This document shows positions 1-7,291 of a stretch of 16,507 nt of DNA, one piece after another. Each line of letters begins with the position of its first letter. The stretch's first letter is position 1. Both the position numbers and the translations under genes were made by a program. The DNA is from an uncultured Litorilinea sp. (GTDB taxonomy: Bacteria; Chloroflexota; Anaerolineae; Caldilineales; Caldilineaceae): contig CAMPHP010000006.1 of the NCBI GenBank assembly GCA_946885925.1, positions 1-16,507 of the forward strand, read 5' to 3'. Under the pieces are notes generated by a model. The model ran no database searches, was not told the DNA's origin, and saw only the letters and a program-made list of their open reading frames with translations.

Positions 1-309
1 GTCCTTGCTTGCACGACCAGTGCGGATGGGGATCGCGATGGTATCCCCAATGTCATCCTAGAGGCAATGGCAATGGGCTTGCCTGTTGTTTCCACCCGGC
101 ACTCCGGCATCCCGGAGGTCGTACATAACCTGGAAAATGGCATGTTAGTCGAGCCAGAAGATGCAACCGGATTAGCGGATGCGCTAGGTGTCATGCTGGA
201 CGACCCCATGTTTCGCGAACGTCTCGGCCAAAATGGTCAAAAGACGGTTAAGGAAGCGTTCTCAATAGAGAAAAACGCAGCTCGGCTTCTCGCCGAATTT
301 CAGGACTAA
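1..309 (+). CDS. Glycosyltransferase family 4, C-terminal part (5' truncated by window edge)
   Basis: The frame is open from base 1 and ends at TAA 307-309, so only about 102 C-terminal residues are visible. They cover the nucleotide-sugar binding half of a GT-B glycosyltransferase. The segment SADGDRDGIPNVILEAMAMG followed by LPVVST and SGIPEVV is the classic GT4 C-terminal signature. The acid pair of the E-x7-E motif appears as D-x7-E (the D of RDGIPN and the E of LEAMA), as in WcaL/AmsK-like exopolysaccharide transferases. The next gene starts immediately after the stop, which implies co-transcription with the polysaccharide locus downstream. The donor and acceptor sugars cannot be read from the sequence. 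Confidence 0.9.
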   Translation, partial: VLACTTSADGDRDGIPNVILEAMAMGLPVVSTRHSGIPEVVHNLENGMLVEPEDATGLADALGVMLDDPMFRERLGQNGQKTVKEAFSIEKNAARLLAEFQD

Positions 310-1407
310 TTGACGGTATCCATGAACGATAACACAAAACCTCTCTCCTATCTGGATGATCAAACCATGTTCCTCGTCTGGGATTCGCCCAAGGGTGGCC
401 CGCGCGGCAAGGTGCTGGCGAAAGAATTGGGCATCAGCAGCTTTCACTATGTCTATTCAACACGCATGCCCCCCCGTCGCAACGACTGGTCCGCACTCCC
501 AAGATACGCCTACCAGGCAGCAGAGACGCTGCGCCTGCTCATTGCCAAGCATCCCAAGCTTGTCTTTGTGCAAAGCCCACCGAGCTTGGCAGTGTTGGTG
601 GTCAGTCTCTACTGTCTCCTAACTGGAAGCCGCTACATTGTTGATGCACACAGTGCTGCCCTGCTCTCGCCCTATTGGACTCGGCCGCGCTGGCTACATA
701 GCTACCTGACGCGCAAAGCCCTGGCAACGATGGTCACTAACGAGCACTTTCAACAAATGATTATGGACCTGGGTGGGCGTGGGCTTGTGTTGCGTGATGT
801 CCCAACGACCTATTCCAGAGCCGCAACCTATCCGTTACAAGGCGACTTCAATGTAGTTGTTGTCAACTCATTTGCACCAGATGAGCCTATTGACGAGGTA
901 ATCGCCGCCGCGGCCTTGCTGCCGGAGTGCGAGTTCTATATTACAGGCCCAAAGCACCGGGCCAAGCCAGAGACAATCGCCAAGACACCGCGCAATGTGC
1001 ATTACACCGATTATCTACCGAACGACGACTACTATGCCTTGCTCGACTCGGCCCAAGCTGTCATGTGTTTGACAACGCGCAACCATACAATGCAGCGCGG
1101 TGCATGCGAAGCACTTGCCCTGGGCACCCCCATTATCACGTCGGATTGGCCGCTTTTGCGCAGTTATTTTCATCAAGGCACGGTTCATGTAGACAACACA
1201 GCGGGCGGTATTCGACAGGGATTGCTGGAAATGAAGGAGCATTATGGGCGCTATCAAAAGGGAATTAAAGAGTTGCAGATACAACAACAGCAGGAATGGC
1301 GGATCAAGGTCCACAGCCTCTCCGAATTAATCGAGCAGGCATTGGGCACAACCAGCCGGTGGGCTAGCGCCTATCGTACACAGACGGATGAAAGCCAAAT
1401 CCGCTGA
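310..1407 (+). CDS. Glycosyltransferase (GT-B fold, GT4-like), exopolysaccharide locus
   Basis: This 365-aa protein likely adds one sugar to a lipid-linked polysaccharide repeat unit at the cytoplasmic face of the membrane. The N-terminal half carries VFVQSPPSLAVLVVSLYCLL followed by RYIVDAHSAAL, a pattern of GT-B acceptor domains. The C-terminal half carries MQRGACEALALGTPIITSDW, where E267 matches the second Glu of the GT4 E-x7-E motif. The first Glu position is His259, so the motif is incomplete. The start is uncertain: TTG 310 lies 4 nt behind AGGA and directly abuts the previous stop, while ATG 322 (four codons later) lacks a good ribosome site. The family call is firm; the specificity is unknown. 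Confidence 0.85.
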   Translation: MTVSMNDNTKPLSYLDDQTMFLVWDSPKGGPRGKVLAKELGISSFHYVYSTRMPPRRNDWSALPRYAYQAAETLRLLIAKHPKLVFVQSPPSLAVLVVSLYCLLTGSRYIVDAHSAALLSPYWTRPRWLHSYLTRKALATMVTNEHFQQMIMDLGGRGLVLRDVPTTYSRAATYPLQGDFNVVVVNSFAPDEPIDEVIAAAALLPECEFYITGPKHRAKPETIAKTPRNVHYTDYLPNDDYYALLDSAQAVMCLTTRNHTMQRGACEALALGTPIITSDWPLLRSYFHQGTVHVDNTAGGIRQGLLEMKEHYGRYQKGIKELQIQQQQEWRIKVHSLSELIEQALGTTSRWASAYRTQTDESQIR

Positions 1408-1501
1408 ACTCAATAAGCCCTAGGATCGTCATGCGTCACTCCAATACATCGCTTTCATACGTCGCAAGTATTACTTACCAGGCAGCAACGGGGACACAAC
1501 A

Positions 1502-2821
1502 ATGAGCACAATTAGCGTCTTTGGGTTAGGTTATGTAGGTTCAGTCTCTGCGGCGTGTCTAGCCGACAGTGGTCACAAAGTTATAGGCGTCGATTCAAAC
1601 CCCACCAAGGTTGCGACGATCAATGAAGGGCGCAGCCCTGTAATTGAACAAGGCTTACCAGAACTCATTGCCAAGGGAGTCAAAGCGGGGAGACTCCGGG
1701 CGACGACCGATGCAGCCGAAGCCATCCGCAACAGCGAGATCTCCTTGATCTGTGTTGGCACGCCTAGCAATTCAAATGGCAGTTTGAACCTGTCTTATGT
1801 AAAACGGGTCAGTGAGGAGATTGGCGCTTGTCTGGCCGACAAGCCAGGTTTTCATATCGTCGTGGCACGCAGCACCATGCTCCCCGACAGCACCGAAGAC
1901 ATCATCATCCCCGCGCTGCAACGCACCTCTAGAAAGGAGGTTGGTGAGGGTTTCGGTGTCTGCTACAACCCAGAATTCTTGCGCGAAGGTTCATCGGTCA
2001 AAGATTTTTACAATCCTCCCTTTACCGTGATAGGCAGTAATGATCCGGCGGTCGCCAACACAGTCTGTAGCTTGTATGCCATGTTAGACGCCAAGGTCGT
2101 CATTGTGCCTATTCGTGTGGCGGAGATGCTCAAATACACCACAAATGCCTTCCATGCACTCAAGGTGACATTTGCCAACGAGATCGGCAACATCTGCAAA
2201 CAACAGAACATAGACAGCCACCAGCTAATGGACTTAGTTTGCCAAGACACCAAGCTCAATATCTCGCCCGCCTATCTCAAACCGGGCTTTGCTTTTGGGG
2301 GATCATGTCTGCCCAAAGATCTGCGCGCTCTGCTCTATCATGCCCGCCTGATGGATGTGCAATCTCCAGTCCTAGAAGCAATCCTATCGAGTAACGAGCA
2401 ACAGATCGACCGCGCCTATCAGATGGTTAGACGTACAGAGCGCAAGAACATCGGTGTCTTGGGATTTAGTTTCAAAGCCGGTACTGACGATCTGCGCGAG
2501 AGCCCAATCGTAGAGTTGATCGAGCGTCTTGTTGGCAAGGGCTATCACGTAAAGGTCTACGACAGAAGCGTTTCGCTAGCAAACTTGGCTGGTGCGAATC
2601 GAGCCTATATCGAGCAGGAGATTCCCCACATCGCTAGTTTGATGTGTGCAACCATGGAAGAAGTTTTGGACAAGAGCGAAGTCATCGTGATTGGCAATAA
2701 CGCTCCCGAATTTAGACAGGTATTAACACAACTCCGTTGGGATCAGGTAGTCATTGACCTGATGCGAATCTCGGAGGAATACCACCAGCTCAATGGTCAG
2801 TATGAAGGCATTTGCTGGTAG
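1502..2821 (+). CDS. algD: GDP-mannose 6-dehydrogenase (AlgD type)
   Basis: This enzyme oxidises GDP-mannose to GDP-mannuronate with two NAD+ in the cytoplasm, giving the activated uronic acid for alginate-like polymers. The 439 residues match the family's usual length. The N-terminal Rossmann motif is GLGYVG at residues 8-13. VGTPSNSNGSLNLSYV follows the AlgD pattern rather than that of UDP-glucose dehydrogenases, as do CQDTKLNISPAYLKPGFAFG and the C-terminus ending EGICW. The catalytic Cys is C269 in GGSCLPKD, and FKAGTDDLRESPIVEL is the C-terminal domain signature. A GGGGA ribosome site sits 8 nt upstream of the ATG. The gene is separated from the preceding transferase by 94 nt and overlaps the next possible start. 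A UDP-sugar dehydrogenase is the alternative, but much less likely. Confidence 0.9.
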   Translation: MSTISVFGLGYVGSVSAACLADSGHKVIGVDSNPTKVATINEGRSPVIEQGLPELIAKGVKAGRLRATTDAAEAIRNSEISLICVGTPSNSNGSLNLSYVKRVSEEIGACLADKPGFHIVVARSTMLPDSTEDIIIPALQRTSRKEVGEGFGVCYNPEFLREGSSVKDFYNPPFTVIGSNDPAVANTVCSLYAMLDAKVVIVPIRVAEMLKYTTNAFHALKVTFANEIGNICKQQNIDSHQLMDLVCQDTKLNISPAYLKPGFAFGGSCLPKDLRALLYHARLMDVQSPVLEAILSSNEQQIDRAYQMVRRTERKNIGVLGFSFKAGTDDLRESPIVELIERLVGKGYHVKVYDRSVSLANLAGANRAYIEQEIPHIASLMCATMEEVLDKSEVIVIGNNAPEFRQVLTQLRWDQVVIDLMRISEEYHQLNGQYEGICW

Positions 2822-4208
2822 TCACCAGCAATTTTCCGCGGGAACACCACCTGATGGGCCAAATGGATGGGCCAAGGAAATGGACCAAATATCCAATAAA
2901 GCTTGGCAAGCACGAAGAGCTATCTGGTGGCGGAATTGCCAAAAGGTGAAGAACCGGATACACGCAATGAAGAGTACACATCGCAAAGAAGCGCCAAAAC
3001 GACACTGCATGATCGTACATGCGCATTATCCCATAGGCGAGGTACGCGTCGAACGAGAAGCCCTGGCGCTGATTGACCGCGGCTACGAAGTAGACGTGAT
3101 ATGTCTGCAAAACGCTGGGGAACCGGCGATAGATGTTGCCGATGGTGTCAACATCTATCGCCTGCCCGTCTCCCGCAACAAAGAGCGCGGACGCCTTTTT
3201 CAATTTCTGGAGTATATGACCTTTCTAATTCTCGCCTTTGGAAAAGTGCTTAGCCTCCATTTGCGGCGACGATATGGTGTTGTGCAAGCGCATAACTTAC
3301 CTGACTTCCTCGTCTTTGCCGCGCTCGGCCCTAAATTGATGGGTGCCCGTGTGATCCTCGATATTCACGATTTGATGTCAGATTTCTACGCAGCGCAAAT
3401 CACGAATAAGGTGGGGAAACGGCTGCTTCCCCTTGTGATTCTGCAAGAGCGGCTTTCGTGCAGTTTCGCCGACCATGTGATCACGGTAACCGAAGTCTGG
3501 CGACAAACCTTAATATCCAGAGGGGTTCCACCCGAAAAGATCTCTGTTGTGATGAATGTAGCTGACCCCAGGATCTTTCACCGCAACGGCAATGGCAAAT
3601 CGCCAGACAAAGCCAATGGACGCTTCGAAATCATCTATCACGGTACAATGACCCATCGCTATGGCATTGACCTGATCATCCGCGCCGTACACAAGGTACG
3701 CAGCACCTTGTCGGAGGTTCATCTATCGCTAATTGGCCGTGGCGAGGCACGCAATGACCTAGAAATGTTGACAAAAGAGCTGGGTCTTGAGGATTGTGTA
3801 GAGTTTAGCCAGCAAGTGGTACACGTTTCAAAGCTCCCCCACTTGATCGAACAGGCGCATGTCGGCGTAGTGCCAAACCGGAACGACCTGTTCACTGGCG
3901 AGTTGCTCCCGACAAAACTAATGGAATATGTGGCGTTGGGTACACCCGTAATTGCGGCTCGAACCAGGACCATTTCGACCTATTTTGACGATTCGATGGT
4001 CATGTTCTTCAGACCAGATGATGCCGACGATTTAGCTAACTGTATTCTCACCTTGCACCAGCACAGAGAGAAACTTGAGAGCCTGGCACACAACGCTGAT
4101 AAATTCAACCAGAAATATAACTGGGCGAAGGTATCAGCAGAATATGTTGCTCTCGTTGATCGGCTAAATCAAAACCGGCCAAATCAACAATCGTCAATTG
4201 CACAGTAA
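2793..4208 (+). CDS. Glycosyltransferase family 4 (start uncertain, probably 2967)
   Basis: This is a full-length GT-B transferase acting on a polysaccharide precursor. The N-terminal donor/acceptor domain begins at about residue 65 with HCMIVHAHYPIGEVRVEREA. DILDIHDLMSD-like residues near 190 and ELLPTKLMEYVALGTPVIAA near 370-390 are diagnostic, and the canonical E-x7-E pair is E370 and E378. The longest frame starts at ATG 2793, 29 nt inside algD, and has no ribosome site. The first 58 residues look unlike any transferase N-terminus, and an in-frame ATG at 2967 places the fold 10 residues in. ATG 2880 has AAGGAA directly before it, too close to serve well. The stop is 12 nt before the beta-helix gene, which indicates coupling. 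Confidence 0.85.
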   Translation: MVSMKAFAGSHQQFSAGTPPDGPNGWAKEMDQISNKAWQARRAIWWRNCQKVKNRIHAMKSTHRKEAPKRHCMIVHAHYPIGEVRVEREALALIDRGYEVDVICLQNAGEPAIDVADGVNIYRLPVSRNKERGRLFQFLEYMTFLILAFGKVLSLHLRRRYGVVQAHNLPDFLVFAALGPKLMGARVILDIHDLMSDFYAAQITNKVGKRLLPLVILQERLSCSFADHVITVTEVWRQTLISRGVPPEKISVVMNVADPRIFHRNGNGKSPDKANGRFEIIYHGTMTHRYGIDLIIRAVHKVRSTLSEVHLSLIGRGEARNDLEMLTKELGLEDCVEFSQQVVHVSKLPHLIEQAHVGVVPNRNDLFTGELLPTKLMEYVALGTPVIAARTRTISTYFDDSMVMFFRPDDADDLANCILTLHQHREKLESLAHNADKFNQKYNWAKVSAEYVALVDRLNQNRPNQQSSIAQ

Positions 4209-4220
4209 AGAAGGCACGAG

Positions 4221-5507
4221 ATGATTCCACGACCCAACATGCGAGCACGGCTTGCAAACACAGACGTCCATGCCATTCTCATTCGAGTGGTAGCCGCACT
4301 GGTAGGCAGCATTCTGACGCTCCTTGTGATCTATACCCATTCCGTCTTTTCCGAACCAAACGCAGTAAACGATGCGAGCGCAGCGTACACACCTGCCATC
4401 AAGTTTAGCTGCGATTTTGTAATTGGAAAGGATGTGACACAAGTTGATGGCAAGGCGAATCCCATAGCTATGGAGCCTGGCAGCACAATTTGCATGGAAG
4501 GCGGCAACCGTCCCTCGCTTGTTTTGCGCAACTTCCGAGGAACAGCAAGCCACCCCATCAAGTTCATCAACAAGGGAGACCAAGTACGAATTGAAGGCAG
4601 CCGTGAGGAGTACGCTGGGCTGCGCATTGAAGACAGCGAACATATCTGGATCACTGGCACAGGTGTCGATACAAAATGTGGCTCAGCCTTTCCCGATGCA
4701 GATCAAAAGTGCGGCATTGTCATCACGGGTGGTGCGCGCGGGGTTGTGGGGATTGAGACTGGATACATAGAAATCGACCACATTGAAATTAGCGAGACAA
4801 GCAATGTGGGCATGGCAGTGCGGCATCGAGAGGATTCATCAATTGATCGAAGCACATGGACCCAGCACGACACCCACCTGCATCACAATTTTATTCACGA
4901 TACAGGTACAGAAGGCTTCTACGTTGGCAGTTCGAACTACAGAGAAGGACAGGATCCTCTGCTTGAAGGCGTAGAAATAAACCATAACTTGCTGGTACGC
5001 AATGGCTGGGATGGCATCCAGGTCGGCTCAGCGACAGACGATTGTATCATCCATCATAACGTCGTTCTAGAGGCCGGTACGGAGAACAAAGACGCGCAGA
5101 ATTCGGGGATCATGAACAATCCTGGCAGCGTCTGTGACATCTACAACAATCTCGTTGTCAAGAGCATGAACACTGGCATCTACATCCAAGGCAATGGCGG
5201 CAACCGCGTCTTCAATAATGTCATCATCCAACCCGGGATAGAGAAAGACACAGATGGGGACGGAATTGTTGTATCCAAAGGCACAAATGAAGGACGAAGC
5301 ATCTATCTCTGGAACAACACCATCATCGAGCCGCGCAGATATGGCATTACCTTCCGAAACGAGATGGGGGACAATAATCTCATTCAGGATAACGTGATCA
5401 TTGGTTCGCTCGCTGGCGACTATGAACGGCCCGACACCTATATCAACACCAACCATGACAATGTCACGGTCATGGACAATCTCTTTGTCGACAAGCTAGA
5501 TAACTAG
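4221..5507 (+). CDS. Membrane-anchored right-handed parallel beta-helix protein
   Basis: A hydrophobic segment at residues 18-39 with no lipobox indicates export with an N-terminal anchor or uncleaved signal. From about residue 130 on, the chain is a parallel beta-helix. The strand/turn motif (H/N/D)N-hydrophobic recurs at 222, 255, 279, 309, 332, 365, 390 and 419, each usually followed by a second strand such as GFYVG, GIQVG, GIYIQG or GITF. This fold belongs to pectate/alginate lyases, NosD-like proteins and mannuronan C5-epimerases. DTDGDG at 343-348 resembles a calcium loop. The DPHD motif of AlgG epimerases is not seen. The ribosome site AAGAAGG lies 6 nt before the ATG. Next to an AlgD gene, a polymer-modifying role is inferred; a purely structural role is possible. 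Confidence 0.8.
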   Translation: MIPRPNMRARLANTDVHAILIRVVAALVGSILTLLVIYTHSVFSEPNAVNDASAAYTPAIKFSCDFVIGKDVTQVDGKANPIAMEPGSTICMEGGNRPSLVLRNFRGTASHPIKFINKGDQVRIEGSREEYAGLRIEDSEHIWITGTGVDTKCGSAFPDADQKCGIVITGGARGVVGIETGYIEIDHIEISETSNVGMAVRHREDSSIDRSTWTQHDTHLHHNFIHDTGTEGFYVGSSNYREGQDPLLEGVEINHNLLVRNGWDGIQVGSATDDCIIHHNVVLEAGTENKDAQNSGIMNNPGSVCDIYNNLVVKSMNTGIYIQGNGGNRVFNNVIIQPGIEKDTDGDGIVVSKGTNEGRSIYLWNNTIIEPRRYGITFRNEMGDNNLIQDNVIIGSLAGDYERPDTYINTNHDNVTVMDNLFVDKLDN

Positions 5508-5602
5508 GAGATCGGGCACTATCCACTCCATTGGATTGCTCATCCCCTCATTGCAATCCGCCGTAAGCACAACCTGCCCCGAAGCACAACCTGGAGGAAA
5601 AC
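5508..5602 (+). repeat. Intergenic 17-nt-period duplication and weak hairpin
   Basis: In the 95-nt gap between the beta-helix and lipoprotein genes, AAGCACAACCTG occurs at 5565-5576 and again at 5582-5593, a 17-nt period. The second copy runs into the GGAGG ribosome site (5593-5597) of the lipoprotein gene. Upstream, GGATTGC (5533-5539) and GCAATCC (5553-5559) can form a 7-bp stem with a 13-nt loop. No U-tract follows, so it is not a convincing terminator. Confidence 0.6.
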
Positions 5603-6298
5603 ATGAAAGTATGGTTCAGGCGGCTATGGTTATCCCTCATTGCAGCGATCCTGCCAATACTGCTTACGGGCTGCTTGATGACCGCGATCCAGGTTGCCGA
5701 TACGAGTGATGGTGGATCACTTGCTTATGGGGAAACGGTAAGGGGCGAAGTATCGGATAACTTTGGGCAGGAATGGACGTTCTTTGGTCGTAGCGGTGAC
5801 GTGGTAACGATCACAATGACAAGCCCCCAATTCGATACCTATGTAGAGCTATACGGTCCAAGTCACCGGCGTTGGTATAGACGCAATAACGATGGCAAAG
5901 AACTCAATACAGATTCTCGAATCGGAAAATATAAGTTGCCCCACACGGGTACCTATGTAATCGTAGCGGCAGGCCAGAGTAATATCATGAGCGGAACCTA
6001 CTCGCTCACTCTACAATCTCCACCCCATGAATCATCTAGAGCCTTGTGTGTTGTAACGGCCTACAATCTGGGAATGCATTCTGAGCCAGGCGTGGATGAC
6101 CCACAGCCCATTCGCCGTTTACGGCAGAATGCACAATTGCGGGCACAGACTCGCAATGCCGAAGGCACTTGGATTGAGGTACTTCTGGAGGGAAGCTTAG
6201 ATCGCGGTTGGGTCATCACAAACCCGAACTACGTCAAATGTGATCGCAGCCTAGAGGACTTACCGATAAACGCCACGACTATGGCCCTGAATCGGTGA
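5603..6298 (+). CDS. Lipoprotein with PPC-like and SH3-like domains
   Basis: The 231-aa protein has a lipoprotein signal: basic MKVWFRR, a hydrophobic core, and the lipobox LTGC with the lipidated Cys at C24. Residues about 45-138 resemble a bacterial pre-peptidase C-terminal (PPC) beta-sandwich, with DNFGQEWTFFGRSGDVVTIT, then FDTYVELYGP and GTYVIVAAG. Residues about 146-215 read as an SH3-like module: CVVTAYNLGMHSEPG, then WIEVLLEG and RGWVIT. No catalytic motif is visible. It is therefore probably a surface binding or scaffolding protein that contacts cell wall or polysaccharide. A strong GGAGG site lies 5 nt before the ATG. It is the last + strand gene of the polysaccharide locus; direct involvement in that pathway is inferred from position only. 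Confidence 0.75.
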   Translation: MKVWFRRLWLSLIAAILPILLTGCLMTAIQVADTSDGGSLAYGETVRGEVSDNFGQEWTFFGRSGDVVTITMTSPQFDTYVELYGPSHRRWYRRNNDGKELNTDSRIGKYKLPHTGTYVIVAAGQSNIMSGTYSLTLQSPPHESSRALCVVTAYNLGMHSEPGVDDPQPIRRLRQNAQLRAQTRNAEGTWIEVLLEGSLDRGWVITNPNYVKCDRSLEDLPINATTMALNR

Positions 6299-6325
6299 CA
6301 TCTAGGCGAAAACAGCCAACAACGC

Positions 6326-6354
6326 GCAGGTAAACCCGCAAAAGGTTTACCCGC
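6326..6354 (+). terminator. Stem-loop between convergent genes
   Basis: GGTAAACC (6329-6336) and GGTTTACC (6344-6351) form a perfect 8-bp stem with a 7-nt loop, extendable with one mismatch. It sits 30 nt past the lipoprotein stop and in front of the convergent receiver gene, where a shared terminator is expected. Neither strand has a U-tract after the stem, so intrinsic termination is not certain. Confidence 0.45.
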
Positions 6355-6380
6355 AGCTAGTGTAGCAGATGGCTAGGTAT

Positions 6381-6884
6381 CTAGATAGCTAATTGAGTTG
6401 ACGCAATTGCTACCACGCCAATCTTATCGATAGAGGTGAGTGTGGAGTCGGGATGATAGGAGTGGGACCAGCGCAGCCAAGCCATGATTTTAGCGATCAG
6501 CAGAGAGAGGATGATTGGTTCAACGATGCATTCAGAAACACCAGCCTGGTAAGCTCTCAGAAGATACTCATCATCTTTGCGAGAAGTCAACAATATAATT
6601 GGATTGTCAAATTGCTTGTGGATCCGATGACAGAGAAGGATCGTGTCCGAGAAGCCTTCTTCGACTATATCTTTTTGCTCATCATCTTTTTGCTCATCCA
6701 TTTGGAAAGTACGTATATGAGCATCAATCATGACTAGGTCATAGTCCTTATGCAGAGAGGAGTAGGCTACCTTTTGTTTTGGAATCTCTTGAATAGTGCC
6801 GTTACTCGCCTCGTATAAACACCGAACCCAAGCCTGTGATACCTCGGGGCTTTTGGTCACAATCAAAATTCGAGATTGGATCAT
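6381..6884 (-). CDS. Orphan degenerate response-regulator receiver protein
   Basis: The 167-aa protein (from ATG 6884) consists of a single receiver-like domain with no DNA-binding or enzymatic output domain. The fold order is visible: RILIVTKSPEVSQ, then DYDLVMIDAHIRTF, IILLTSRKDDEYLLRAYQAG and CIVEP. The phospho-acceptor Asp is kept (D54), as is Thr100. The acidic pocket pair is replaced by Thr-Lys (residues 10-11), and the invariant Lys before Pro is Glu122. Normal Mg2+-dependent phosphorylation is therefore doubtful. An upstream TTG at 6920 would add 12 residues, but the fold begins right at the ATG. No histidine kinase lies nearby. A GGAG lies 13 nt upstream, a poor spacing. It may be a stand-alone, phosphorylation-independent interaction protein. 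Confidence 0.7.
   Translation of the reverse strand: MIQSRILIVTKSPEVSQAWVRCLYEASNGTIQEIPKQKVAYSSLHKDYDLVMIDAHIRTFQMDEQKDDEQKDIVEEGFSDTILLCHRIHKQFDNPIILLTSRKDDEYLLRAYQAGVSECIVEPIILSLLIAKIMAWLRWSHSYHPDSTLTSIDKIGVVAIASTQLAI
6669..6698 (-). repeat. Perfect 15-bp tandem duplication inside the receiver gene
   Basis: ATCTTTTTGCTCATC occurs twice back to back (6669-6683 and 6684-6698). On the coding strand it gives DEQKD-DEQKD, an in-frame five-residue duplication. It lies in the loop after the phospho-acceptor strand, in a charged stretch with no counterpart in ordinary receivers. Confidence 0.9.
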
Positions 6885-7291
6885 GGCAAACTGCGGACTC
6901 CATGTAGTAGCGTTGGCCAACTTAGTGAGCTTATCAAATTGAGGTAAGGGGCTTGTAATTCCATCGTTACATCAAAAAATCATATATCATATATTGTGCA
7001 CTGAAGACCTAGTATGCCCTATATCTATTATTGCCGCAACTTATATCATTGCAAAAAGGGTGCCTTCGTCCAATTAAATTTCGCTTTTTCAACATATGCA
7101 CTGGCTGGTACGGCTGAAATGAATCATGGATAAAAGCAGACAAGGAGAAATACTTGAGGGGAGTAACTCCGTATCTTGGGCGCACTGTGAGTAGACACCG
7201 CCTGACTAGACTAGATTATTTAGACTAGAAAAGGCGCGCCCAAGATACGGGAAAGATGAGAATTCATAAACCGGCTGCGAAAGATGAACTG
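6885..7291. other. AT-rich gene-free stretch between receiver gene and ABC genes
   Basis: About 400 nt without a credible gene. Bases 6950-7080 are rich in A/T with short ATATC-type runs. On the - strand, TTGCAA and an AT-rich hexamer 17 nt downstream (about 7030-7055) could be a weak promoter for the receiver gene. Very short + strand ORFs, such as one of 22 codons after about 7126, have no supporting features. The only strong structure is the 15-bp inverted repeat at 7169-7250. Confidence 0.5.
7169..7250. repeat. Perfect 15-bp inverted repeat with 52-nt centre
   Basis: CCGTATCTTGGGCGC (7169-7183) is exactly complementary to GCGCCCAAGATACGG (7236-7250). The centre contains two copies of GACTAGA and a GGCGCGCC palindrome overlaps the right arm. 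It begins 42 nt after the stop of the second ABC gene on the - strand, so it could form a long hairpin at the end of that transcript. No U-tract follows. No flanking target duplication is evident that would mark a miniature transposon. Confidence 0.8.

Noticed and set aside
4194..4643. 149-codon - strand frame over the beta-helix gene start
   Set aside because: It overlaps a gene with a good ribosome site and signal anchor, and its translation shows no domain.
5533..5559. Terminator between the beta-helix and lipoprotein genes
   Set aside because: The stem is only 7 bp with a 13-nt loop and has no U-tract, so it is not enough to call termination.
6453..6737. 94-codon + strand frame in the receiver region
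   Set aside because: It is the shadow of the - strand receiver gene, whose domain order is recognisable, and it has no domain of its own.
7169..7250. Insertion sequence or intact MITE
   Set aside because: No transposase frame is present, the flanks (AACT and GAAA) show no target duplication, and no second copy is visible in the window.
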